Assembly: GCA_014621425.1 (NCBI GenBank)
Contig: JAANBB010000622.1
Span: 1-19,271, forward strand
Direction of reading: 5' to 3'
DNA: 19,271 nt
DNA from: Cylindrodendrum hubeiense
Lineage: Eukaryota; Ascomycota; Sordariomycetes; Hypocreales; Nectriaceae
Shown here: piece by piece, positions 1 through 8,491 of the stretch
How positions within the stretch are numbered: position 1 is the stretch's first letter
Layout of the letters: each line of letters opens with the position of its first letter
The notes under the pieces: model-generated
What the model was told of the DNA's origin: nothing
What the model saw: the letters and a program-made list of their open reading frames with translations, nothing else
Database searches by the model: none
Translations under genes and position numbers: made by a program

Positions 1-588
1 CGCTGTCAGGACCGACATGGGCGGCGGGCGCGCGGGGTGTGAGAAGAGGCTGGACGTCGAATACGGCGAACGAGGCGAGAGCGAGGTGGGCGTGGCGGGG
101 TCTGCGATACCGATGCGGCTGGCTGCGGCCTTGTCGCGAAGCATGGCGATCCTGGTGAGAAGGAGGAACAAGTGTCAGCTGGATGGGGTTGGGCAACTTT
201 CTTTTCATGCGTGAGATGCGGTGGGAGACAGAGACAGACTAGGAGTCTGCACTGCACCTATGCGTCAAGGGCAGGGGCTTGAGGGAGGAGCTGGCTTACT
301 CGTCTTCGGAGATGCCCGGTAGCAGGACGGGCTCCCGCTTGAGATTGAAGGGCGCGGACTGAAGAAACGATTTGGTTAGCATTTGGCTTGGACGATATCC
401 CGGGATTGTCGTACAATTTGCATCGAGCGCTTCTCCTTGCGCCGTCGTTGCCGGATGAGAGTGTGGACGCGCGAGCACAGCGTGCGGACGTTGGTGGAGA
501 TGTGCATCTTGGTCTTGAGTAGCGGGGCGGGAAGGCGTCCAGCGCTCCGGAGATCTCGATCCGAAGTCCTGAGAAGTGTCGGCTTCAT
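1..588 (-). CDS. Spliced gene of unknown function, 3' end outside window
   Basis: I rebuilt this gene from splice signals; no single reading frame shows it whole. Exon 1 is 588-415 (58 codons), exon 2 is 358-300 and exon 3 runs from 151 past the window edge at 1. Intron 1 (414-359, 56 bp) starts GTACGA, has a TGCTAAC branch site and ends CAG. Intron 2 (299-152, 148 bp) starts GTAAGC and ends CACCAG. The joined frame stays open for 128 residues. The N-terminal part is strongly basic (RQRRRKEKR at about residues 47-55). Next comes LLPGISEDE and then IAMLRDKAAASRIGIADPAT, followed by a Ser/Pro-rich low-complexity tail that is still open at the edge. I do not recognise the family. The start could be the ATG at 588 or the in-frame ATG at 507. 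A TTCTCAG just inside 588 leaves room for a leader intron. The exon structure is fairly secure; the function is unknown. Confidence 0.6.
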
Positions 589-1126
589 CAGGGGAGCGAG
601 GGCGATAAATAAATCGGATATGGAAAAGGAAGACGAAGGACAAGAACAAGAACAAGACTCGAGGTTGACAGAGGAAGATTCGAGTTGCGACGGGAGGCGT
701 GAGTGATAGATAAGATAGTAGTATCAAGGTGGCCGAAGGAAGCTGGTCAGTGTGAAGCGGTGGTGAAACGACAGCGCGCGGCGAGTGCGGCGGTGAACCG
801 GCAGATATGTATGTATCTCTGGGGCAGAAACAAAAGTAGGAGGAAAGAAACAATCTTCTAAATAGCCCGTCTAAAAGGAACAAAGGGAAGGACGAGGAGA
901 ATGCATGGAATAAAAAACTGGGGAACGGATTCTCGCTGGTGGCCGCGGTGGTCGTGGTGGATATCGAAACAAAGGAGTGGAACCCCAACACTTGGGTCGA
1001 GCTGAGCTGGGCTGTGAAGTTGTCGCGGACGCGCGAGAAAGAGAATGGGGAGAGATATCCACACTGACAACGCTTACCCCCAAACGCCGCGAGCCCCGGG
1101 CATCATATATACGGGCTGCGCTTCGA

Positions 1127-1154
1127 ATCCCTCGAGCACAATCCCTCGAGCACA
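1127..1154. repeat. Perfect tandem duplication of a 14-mer
   Basis: The unit ATCCCTCGAGCACA occurs twice without a gap, and each copy carries a CTCGAG palindrome. It lies about 540 bp upstream of the start at 588, so it could belong to that promoter region, but nothing shows a function. Confidence 0.85.
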
Positions 1155-1928
1155 AAGGCGGCTCACCCCTCTCACCCCCCCCTTCCGCCCGATCTGCCGT
1201 GCGCAAAGGGGCAAGAAAGGGCGACGCACGAAGCGGCTTGGCTAGGTAACGGGGCGAGAGCGGCGGGCTTGGAATGGGTTCCGGATGGATCATGGAGGGT
1301 TGCGACTGGGCTTGGAATGGAACCCGGGACCATCTGGAATTCCCACCCGCCCTCATCCATGCGGGATGCTACCGCCATGTGCGTGCTGTTGAGTGAGTTG
1401 GGCGAGTGAGTGAGGCCCTTCAAGGGATACCAGACACCAGACACCTTCAGTGAACACCCGAACGCCCACCTACTAACTACCTGCCGACACGCACTCACCG
1501 ATGCCACTCACTGAACACGTCCAGTCGCAGAAGCCGGGGCCGCGGACGACCTGCAAAAGGCGAGCGGCCTGTCTCACCCACCGAGACATCGGGTTGTGCG
1601 ACGGATTCGTAAGGGAGCCACGGTTGATTCAGACGCCGAATGAGCAAATCCAATATTTCAACAAAATTGCACGTTTGCAGTATAGAATTCACAAGACTTC
1701 ACGCAGTTGCACCCTCCAGCCCGCGAAACCCGTGCCAAAGCAGGGAGACGTCGACGCGTACTGACGGCCGCATGTTGCACCAAAGAGCGGAGGCGGAGCG
1801 AGCACAAGATGGCCGCCAGCGAGCGAAATGAGTCGGGACGTGGCACACAAGGGGACGACGGCGGGCGGTGCGTACGTCGCCAATCTCGACCGCGGCGGGA
1901 CGCGGGACGGATCCATGATAATTAATTG

Positions 1929-1956
1929 CCTTGCGCTGCCTTGCGCTGCCTTGCGT
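1929..1956. repeat. Tandem 10-mer repeat, about three copies
   Basis: The unit CCTTGCGCTG is repeated twice exactly, with a third copy changed near its end. It is a short slippage-type repeat in intergenic DNA. Confidence 0.85.
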
Positions 1957-2016
1957 CTGCGTGCATGGTGGCGATGTTGCAGCTTAGTGGTTACCCAGAG
2001 CCAGATCTTGGCGAGA

Positions 2017-2054
2017 CTGTGAGTCTGTGAGTCTGTGAATCTGTGAGTCTGTGC
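2017..2054. repeat. Tandem 8-mer repeat, more than four copies
   Basis: GAGTCTGT occurs four times in a row with one substitution (GAATCTGT in the third copy), preceded by a partial copy. It lies 360 bp past the aldehyde dehydrogenase stop codon. Confidence 0.85.
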
Positions 2055-2412
2055 CTGGCCCATCAATCTCTGGGTGCATCCGTCGCTCACTTCCTCGTAC
2101 ACCTTCACGCTTGTGTAAGACCCGTTGGCCAGCAGCGGCATCGACGCTGATCGACTTGCCGTACCAACATAGTCCTGGATATCCCTGTTGGTAGCCTGTC
2201 ACAGCTTGGTCGTCGCATCTCACAAAACCCCAGGCCGGTTGCTGGGCGTTGCACGTGGTGGAATGCGGTTGGTCAAAGGGAACGTGGACGGCAGAGCTGT
2301 GAGCAATGGATCAAGATGAATACTGCGGGAGAGAAGATTAGAGTGATTGCATTCATCTGCCCTAGCCTGCATGTCAACCCACGCCGTTCCTTTGCTATCG
2401 GCCACGCAATCT

Positions 2413-3927
2413 CTATTTGGGGTAGTCCTTGAGGTGATAGCTCTTGAGCTTGACGAACTGGTCGTATCCGTACTTGCTGAGCGTCTGTCCCTTGCCTGAG
2501 TTCTTCCATCCGGTCCAGGCGAGGTCCTACTGTCAGTCAGCAAATTTCGTCTCACACGAGGGCTTGCTGTGCGGGAACGTACCGGGCTCGGGTAGTCGCA
2601 TCGGTTGACAAAGACGGTGCCCGCCTCCACGTCCTCGGCGAGCTCGTACCCCTTGTCTGTGTCCTTGGTCCAGATGCTCGCCGTCAGACCGAACTCGCTA
2701 TCGTTCATGAGCTTGACAGCCTCCTCATCGGTTTTTACCTTTTGCACGGCCACAACGGGTCCAAACGTCTCCTCGACCATGACCTGCATGGTGTGGTTGA
2801 CGTTGATCAGCAAGGTGGGTTTTACGAAGTTGCCCTTCAGCGGGAGGTTGCTAAATGTCTCGTTCTCAGGGGTGGCATCCTTGGCACCCTTGGCCAGGGC
2901 ATCCTTGATGTGCTCCTCAATTGCCTCCTTGGACCTCTTCGAGACGACGGGGCCAACGTGAGTGTTCTTGTCAAAGGGGTCTCCGAGCTTGTATCCCTTG
3001 AGAACTTTTTGAACGGCCTCGACGAAGGCATCGTGTATCTTTTCGTCGACATATACACGCTCGAGGGAGCAGCAACTCTGGCCGGAGTTGAAGACGGCCC
3101 CGTCAACAATCTCTGCCGCCGCCCAGTCGATGTCGACGTCGGCCCTGATGTAAGCGGGGTCCTTGCCACCAAGCTCGAGGCCGACATTGACAACACGGTC
3201 AGCGGCAGCCTTTTGCACCGCCAAGCCACCACCGACGGAACCCGTAAAGCAGACGAGGGCAATAAGAGGGTTGCGAACAATGGTCTCCATGATGGTGGGA
3301 GAACCACAGTGGAAGTACTGTAGCACGCCCTGGGGCAGACCCGCCTCGGTGAAAATCTTGGCGGCGTGCTCAACGACAGTGGGAGTCTGGGGAGATCCCT
3401 TGAGGATCACCGTGTTTCCAGCCAAGATAGCGGGAATAAGAGAGTTTACAAGAATGAGGTAAGGGTACTTTGTCGAGCTAGTTAGCGGCAGCTCTAGAGA
3501 AGAGATAAGGACATTTACATACGTTCCAGGCAAAAATGACCAGGACGGGACCAACAGGAACCTTCCTGATGAAACGCTTGAAGCCCTTCTCAGGCTCTCC
3601 ATCGGTGTCCTTGAGGGCCTCATCGCTGATCTTGAGAAGATACTCGCCACGCTTCACAGCCGTGGCGACTTCTCCGGGCGTGTAGTTGATGGGCCGTCCC
3701 ATCTGCGCAGTAAGCTCCTCTCCAAGCTGGTCCTTCTTCGCGAGCAGGCCATCGAGGAACTTGCGAACAATTGCCTGGCGCTCCTTCAGAGTGGTCTTGC
3801 GGAAGCTCTGGAAGGCCTCGGTGGCGAATTTAGGGAGGGCCTCGAGGTCGGCGGGCGAGGCGCCATTTCGAGTGAGGATGGCCTCGTTGGTGGTGGGGGA
3901 GATGGTGGTGATGACTTCGACTGACAT
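2413..3927 (-). CDS. NAD(P)-dependent aldehyde dehydrogenase
   Basis: Oxidises an aldehyde to the carboxylic acid with NAD(P)+; the substrate cannot be read from sequence. Exon 1 is 3927-3523, exon 2 is 3467-2583 and exon 3 is 2526-2413, giving 467 aa with both introns in phase 0. Family landmarks are FAWN with the active-site Asn at 135, ILKGSPQTP with the cofactor Lys at about 158, FTGSVGG, LELGGKDP with the general-base Glu at about 233, GQSCCS with the nucleophile Cys at about 267, and EETFGPV. The last exon encodes the typical AWTGWKNSGKG end. Length is normal for the family. The sequence resembles uncharacterised ALDHs with a FAWNYPYL motif more than classical ALDH2. Intron 1 (3522-3468) must end in AAG rather than the earlier TAG to keep frame, because that TAG lies too close to the CTAAC branch site. 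Intron 2 (2582-2527) is ordinary. There is no evident N-terminal targeting signal, so it is probably cytosolic. Confidence 0.93.
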
Positions 3928-4950
3928 TGATGACGGGCGTGTCTTCCAGGCCGGGGAATGTGAGAGAAGATGTCCTTGAGGGGAGGCTCCGAGATGTCTT
4001 CGAGGGGTTGTCTCAGAAGGTGGAGTAGATGCAATTGAATGACGAACAAGAGAGGTAGTTGGCCGTCTGCCCCACGTAACCCGACGTCGGCCGCATGACG
4101 CCGCACCCCGCTATCACAGATAAGTACAGTAAATTTACGACCAGTACCCGCAATGATCAAATGTACGGTTGCGAGGCCGCCCACCTTAAGTTCTTATCAA
4201 AGACATCAAGAAATAAAGAACTAAATAATGATAAAAACTTAATAATGGGAAAGCTGCCGGCTTCTTGACGCTGGCTGCCATGATGAAACCGACATGTACG
4301 ATCTTCGGGAGGGTTGGTGTACGGCCCATTACAAACGGCACCGTCAGCCCGTAAAGCGAGAGTCTTGAAGTTGAACAAGAAAAAGAAAGCCGCCATGGTT
4401 TCCAGCAGGCTAATATATCTTACAAGGGACCACAAGTCTATGAGGTTGAGTCCAGTTGAGGCATTGGTCGTTAATCTGTAGACGCGCCTGAAGTAAAGTA
4501 TCAAGGGCCAGGAGCGATCGTTGTTAGCCATCTCCATCTATATGCCAGCCCTGACATTAGTAAGGGGGTGAAGATTACCCCTTTCTCAAAGCTCCTCAAA
4601 GCTCACCAAAGAACCACAAGGCGGTTATCCGAGAAGAGAGGGGCGAAAGAGCCAACGGCGATGTGGCACTGATGTAGTGTACCTAGAAACATTAGAGGTA
4701 GGTGGCCATTGACCTGGAGAGTTGCCGCGCTCTCTTCTCTTGCCATGGAATTATGTCAATTCCCCTATGCTTTCCCGATCTTCTTTCGTTGACCCCGACA
4801 ACCAGCTGTTGCTTAGGTAGTGATTGCCAGGTTGACGAGCCAAGTTCAAGGAAGGAAGATGGCATCGTGTGGGTTTAAATCGCCGCCGCCCCAGCACCTC
4901 TCTTGTTTTGTTTTGTTTCTCCTTCGTTAGCCTGGTCAAACATCATTACC
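3928..4950. other. Divergent intergenic region
   Basis: It separates the leftward aldehyde dehydrogenase from the rightward small membrane protein gene and presumably holds both promoters. A 126-codon frame on the minus strand (4537-4157) has no recognisable motif and is not called. A possible 23-codon upstream ORF (ATG at 4859, stop at 4928-4930) lies just before the first proposed exon of the gene at 4951. Otherwise I see nothing distinct. Confidence 0.5.
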
Positions 4951-5478
4951 ATGTAAGTGTCTCCATCAACCACTCTGATCCTTGTCTCTTCGTGGACACA
5001 CGCCCCATGAGTCCAGACAACCTTGAGCTAGGATGCTATAGAACATGGATCTAATAGTTGCAGGGCCGACAAAGTCCCACTCCCGGACACATCGGCGGCG
5101 AGCGGCGCCAGCATCCCCCCCGACGGCGTGCGCGGGGCGTCTCCCATCCCCCTTCCCCATTGGGCCCCAGCCAGGCTGCCGCCTCTGCCGGGCCCATGTC
5201 CTCGTTCGAGTGTCCTGTGTAAGTGCTTCCCTTAGAGTGAGGCTCTAAGAACTTTGACTAACTAAAACTGCGCAGCACCGCCGAGGGACCTCGAACGAGG
5301 CATGGACTCGGTGGAGGATCGGCAGTTCATGGCCGGGGTCCTCATATGGGGACAGGGGGTGGGGGAGAAACCCGCGTACAAAGTCGGGGTGTGGGTGGCT
5401 GGCGCCGCTGTGTCCATCCTGGCCTCGGGCTTTTTGGTTTTCGAAGTTTGGGAGAAGGCAACCAAAGGTCATCTTTAA
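4951..5478 (+). CDS. Candidate 119-aa single-pass membrane protein, start codon split by intron
   Basis: I inferred this from splice sites. The first coding exon supplies only A and T (4951-4952), followed by a perfect GTAAGT donor. Intron 1 (4953-5063, 111 bp) has a CTAAT branch site and ends TTGCAG. Exon 2 (5064-5218) supplies the G and reads MADKVPLPDTSAASG onward. Intron 2 (5219-5275, 57 bp) has GTAAGT, a GACTAAC branch site and GCAG. Exon 3 (5276-5478) ends in TAA. The protein has a Pro/Ala/Ser-rich N-terminal half, a charged stretch DLERGMDSVEDR at about residues 57-68, and one hydrophobic segment at about 89-110 (VGVWVAGAAVSILASGFLVF), then a short basic tail. That is the layout of a tail-anchored or single-span organelle membrane protein. 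I do not recognise the family. Upstream frames close at TAG (4928-4930), which favours the split ATG. Other splice choices for exon 2 are possible. Confidence 0.55.
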
Positions 5479-5502
5479 ATTATTTTTAACCCAAAAATAA
5501 TT
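5478..5502. repeat. Perfect 10-bp AT-rich inverted repeat (hairpin)
   Basis: AATTATTTTT, a 5-nt loop AACCC, then the exact reverse complement AAAAATAATT. It overlaps the last base of the stop codon of the preceding small gene, so it would lie at the start of that 3' UTR, and it sits at the edge of the decayed aldehyde dehydrogenase fragment. It could be a 3'-end element or a breakpoint scar. Confidence 0.8.
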
Positions 5503-5537
5503 AAAAAGAAGTTTTTACCATAAGATTCTACTTCACC

Positions 5538-5660
5538 ATGTCGATTGAAGTTACAACTACCGTCTAGTCCAACACGAACGAAGCCATCCCCCCTCGGAAT
5601 GGCGTGTCGCTTGCTGGAAGACCTCCCCAGCGTCGCCACTGACGCCTCTCAGGGCTTCCA
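5538..5660 (+). pseudogene. Decayed 5' fragment of a second aldehyde dehydrogenase
   Basis: Translation from the ATG at 5538 matches the N-terminus of the aldehyde dehydrogenase at 3927. MSIEVTTTV is followed by an in-frame TAG, then SNTNEAIPPRNGVS, against MSVEVITTI, S, then PTTNEAILTRNGAS. Fifteen of the first 24 codons encode the same residue. A deletion of about 5 nt then shifts frame, and the alignment resumes as LEDLPSVATDASQGF against LEALPKFATEAFQSF. After about codon 40 similarity fades, and the catalytic part is absent. Differences are spread over third positions, so this is a relic of a diverged paralogue, not a fresh copy. It is inverted relative to the intact gene. The upstream sequence is AT-rich and unlike the intact gene's leader. 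Confidence 0.8.
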
Positions 5661-6190
5661 CAATATATCAAGCAACTAGCGAAAGAGTCAGAAGTAATCA
5701 ATATACGCCACATTCGTATATATGACCCCTGGCATTGGCATGTTGGGCCTTTATGTAATCGAATATAGCAGTTAATATGGCCTCTGTGTAAACGGGGGAT
5801 ACTGTTTTGGACGAATTGTCCACGTACTTGACCATGTCTGGCTGCTTAAATTAATGGGGATATATTATTACAACAACGTGCCATTGGGTTCGGTAGAGAA
5901 ATTCGTTGACGCCATTTGAGAAGCGTTGAGATCTTGAACAACACACAGCGAGTCTTTCACTCCCACATCCACAGTCCGACTTACACATCCAACCACCCTT
6001 GTCCCATGGCGTCCTTCTCTCTACCAGGGTAGAGGAAATGTCCGAGTTAGGTGGCTAAAATCTCCGGCCGACATCTGAGAGAGGAGAGCACCTTGAGTTC
6101 GATTCCTAGATCACGAAATGCCGTTGTGAACCCATGAGCCCCGAATTTGTTACTTTTTGTTGGCTTGGTAATTTCTAGTGATCTGAACTA
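5661..6190. other. AT-rich intergenic region with a degenerate tRNA-like patch
   Basis: There is no gene here. The 5661-5880 part is AT-rich with many stops on all frames, as expected for decayed DNA beside the aldehyde dehydrogenase relic. Around 6040-6115 there is an A-box-like TGTCCGAGTTAGG and a B-box-like AGTTCGATTCC, but no acceptor stem closes around them. Confidence 0.45.
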
Positions 6191-6258
6191 CCTAAGGTAC
6201 CTACCTAGGTACCTACTAAAGTACCAACCTACCTTAAGGTATTTAGGTGGTAGGTACC
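6191..6258. repeat. Cluster of short palindromes upstream of ESF2
   Basis: GGTACCTACC (6196-6205) is the exact reverse complement of GGTAGGTACC (6249-6258). Between them lie two further perfect 10-bp palindromes, TACCTAGGTA (6202-6211) and ACCTTAAGGT (6231-6240). The block could fold into a cruciform. It lies about 185-250 bp before the ESF2 start codon, so it is either promoter material or a dispersed intergenic motif; TACCTAGGTA-like words are common between genes in Sordariomycetes. Confidence 0.75.
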
Positions 6259-6442
6259 GGTGTTCTCACACGTTCTCCACAGGTCCTCACCATGATGCCC
6301 CTCTGTGTCACATGACCCCCTACATAGATCGCTTCAGGCTCCACACTTCATCCGGGCTTATCTTATCGACACTTTTTTTTCTGAGAGCCGCCAGTTTGGA
6401 GATTGCTCCTCCGAGTTGAAGACACGCAAACAACCATTCACA

Positions 6443-7405
6443 ATGGCGCCCGAAAAGAAGAACGAGTTTCTTGACACCGCAGACAGCGAGGAAGAGAGCG
6501 ATGCCGGCTACGATTCGGATGATGACATGAGAAAGGGTGGCCGCAGCGCCAAGCGGAGGAGGATTGACTACGATGACGAAGAGGACGACTTGGCCAGCGA
6601 CCTCGGCAACGATGCCAGCGATGGCGAGGAGGATGCGCAAGAGACCGAGACCAAGGATACTGCGAATTATGAGGAAGCATCCGACAAAGAAAAGCCCAAA
6701 CAGTCGAAAAGCAAGTCAAAAGTCACCAGCTCATCCGATCTTCCGGACGTCACACGACCATTGACGAAGAAGAACCTCGTTTCCTCAGAAGCCGCCATCA
6801 AGAAGTCTGGAGTTGTCTACCTCTCGAGAATCCCGCCATTCATGAAGCCGCAAAAGCTGCGTAATCTGCTGGAGCCATACGGCACCATCAATCGCATATT
6901 TCTGGCGCCCGAGGATCCAACAGCCCACGCCCGTCGCGTTCGTGGCGGTGGCAACAAGAAGAAGACATACACGGAGGGCTGGGTCGAATTCCTCAAGAAG
7001 AAGGAAGCCAAGGCGGTGTGCGAGATGCTGAATGCCCGAAACATTGGAGGAAAGAAGGGCAGCTACTACCGCGACGACCTGTGGAATCTGCTGTACCTAA
7101 AGGGGTTCAAGTGGCACAACCTCACGGAGCAGATTGCGACGGAGAATGCGGAGCGAACAAGCCGCATGAGGGCCGAGATCAGCAAGACGACGAGGGAGAA
7201 CAAGGAGTTTGTCAAGAACGTGGAAAGGGCCAAGATGCTCGACGGGATGGAGGCCAAGGCGAAGAAAAGGAAGACCGATGACGGCGAGAAGGGAACGGTG
7301 CGACAGGCTTCGCGATCTTTCCAGCAGGTCCCACTGGCCAAGAAGAAGATTGAGGTGGAGGATCAACCGGCGGACGTGTCGCGGGTGCTGAGCAAGATCT
7401 TTTAA
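6443..7405 (+). CDS. ESF2: Pre-rRNA processing protein ESF2 (RRM family, ABT1-like)
   Basis: Nucleolar RNA-binding protein of the small-subunit processome. In yeast, Esf2 is needed for early 18S pre-rRNA cleavages and stimulates the helicase Dbp8; metazoan ABT1 is the relative. The frame is a single exon of 320 aa. Residues 1-110 are acidic and disordered (DSEEESD, DDEEDDL), with a basic nuclear-localisation-like SAKRRRID at about 35-42. The RRM-like domain spans about 122-225: SGVVYLSRIPPFMKPQKLR, EPYGTINRIFLAPED, then a basic loop with ARRVRGGGNKKK and YTEGWVEF, closing at YYRDDLWNLLYLKGFKWHNL, the family signature. The C-terminus is a charged helix with MLDGMEAKAKKRK and ends VLSKIF. The frame stays open for 46 codons upstream of 6443, to the ATG at 6305, but that part looks like translated leader (HSLQ- and PHF-rich) and the start at 6443 sits in CACAATGG, a good fungal context. 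Function is by family recognition. Confidence 0.93.
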   Translation: MAPEKKNEFLDTADSEEESDAGYDSDDDMRKGGRSAKRRRIDYDDEEDDLASDLGNDASDGEEDAQETETKDTANYEEASDKEKPKQSKSKSKVTSSSDLPDVTRPLTKKNLVSSEAAIKKSGVVYLSRIPPFMKPQKLRNLLEPYGTINRIFLAPEDPTAHARRVRGGGNKKKTYTEGWVEFLKKKEAKAVCEMLNARNIGGKKGSYYRDDLWNLLYLKGFKWHNLTEQIATENAERTSRMRAEISKTTRENKEFVKNVERAKMLDGMEAKAKKRKTDDGEKGTVRQASRSFQQVPLAKKKIEVEDQPADVSRVLSKIF

Positions 7406-8491
7406 TGCAATCCAACTTATTCCCCAGGCCCCGATGGGTCGTCTGCGTTATGTACTTGGTTGCTACGGATGGTGTACGAGTTTACGAATGTTAAGCATTG
7501 AGTTGAAAATCCAGACAAGAGCAAGAAGGAAGAGATCATAGCAAATCATATACACATTGAAATATATCAAGGTCATGGTTTTTGCTTTTTGGTGTTTACG
7601 TAAACCCGTGCGTGACATGAAGGTTGTGTGAATACTGACTCGATCATACCGATCCCGTATGATGTGGGTTTATTTTTATTTTCCAGTGGTGTCCAATTGT
7701 CATCTTTTCCCATATCTCTTAACACCAGAATATCGATCGCCAAGATCCAAAAGGCGATGCCTCAACCTACGCCTTAACAATGCACATAGGGCTCTCCCGC
7801 AGCCTGATCTCCATGTAAGGGTCCTGGCTAGATGTGCTTGTCGTCATATTTCATTTACTAAAACCCCTCCTTGAGGTCCCTTCTATGTTGCACAACGTTG
7901 ACAAGTCAAAGTTCCGAAAGCCCTCATCTAAGCGAGGGTAATTAAATGGCACTCTGAAGCGAGGACATAGATGCGGCGGGGAGGGTTGCTTGGTGGTCAG
8001 GGTGTATAGGTTAGTCTGCGAAGTATTGTGAGGATGAAAATGGCGTTGGCGTTGATGATAGCGGTTCTGCAGTCGTTTTATACCCTTGTTTGGGATAAAT
8101 ACCTATGCAGTGAAACCTTACGGAGTAATGATGTTGTTATAATCTTGAAAAGACGAGGGCGAGAGAGCTAGAAGGATCACATGTGTAGAGAGAGAGAGTG
8201 TGTGCGTGTATGTGGAGAGGAGAGAAATGAAAGCGAGTGCAAGACTATCAGCCTTCTCCAGTATTTGTCTTCTTTCATTCCTTAACCTTTCCTCATCAAT
8301 TTGGCAACTCCGCCTTTATTTTGCTTGTGAAAATCAATCATCTTGTATTTTATGGGGGCTTTGTAGTTGACGGGTTCGAGCATGAAGGTGCCAAGCAAAA
8401 GCGGGTAAGAAAGGCACACCTCATACCCGAGGGAATGAGACTCGAGTTTGTGCATCAATTCTCACGAGACGCCGATAACCTCCACCACCCA
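7406..8491. other. Intergenic region between two convergent genes
   Basis: It holds the 3' flanks of ESF2 and of the secreted-protein gene. A purine/GT microsatellite (AG then TG repeats) lies at about 8187-8220. No reading frame here shows protein-like features or splice support. The long plus-strand frame over 8237-8845 is the antisense of the secreted-protein gene. Confidence 0.5.

Larger units (their letters stand above)
589..2412. other. Intergenic region with no convincing gene
   Basis: This is the upstream side of the 1-588 gene and the downstream side of the aldehyde dehydrogenase. It holds GC-rich, low-complexity sequence and three short tandem repeats, listed separately. Open frames here, such as the 87-codon frame from the ATG at 1501, show no recognisable protein features and no supporting splice structure. 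Confidence 0.5.

Noticed and set aside
296..991. 231-codon minus-strand frame
   Set aside because: Only its last 19 codons coincide with a real exon (358-300). The rest is upstream and intron sequence in a chance frame.
2742..3323. 193-codon plus-strand frame inside the aldehyde dehydrogenase
   Set aside because: Shadow of the dehydrogenase, whose catalytic motifs are all on the minus strand.
4157..4537. 126-codon minus-strand frame with a hydrophobic stretch
   Set aside because: No family features, no splice support, low GC at third positions compared with the real genes; lies in promoter DNA.
4838..4866. Word shared with 9531-9558 (CAAGT.CAAGGAA...GGAAGATGGCAT)
   Set aside because: About 25 matching bases with a 4-nt gap and no similarity beyond; too short to call a repeat family from two copies.
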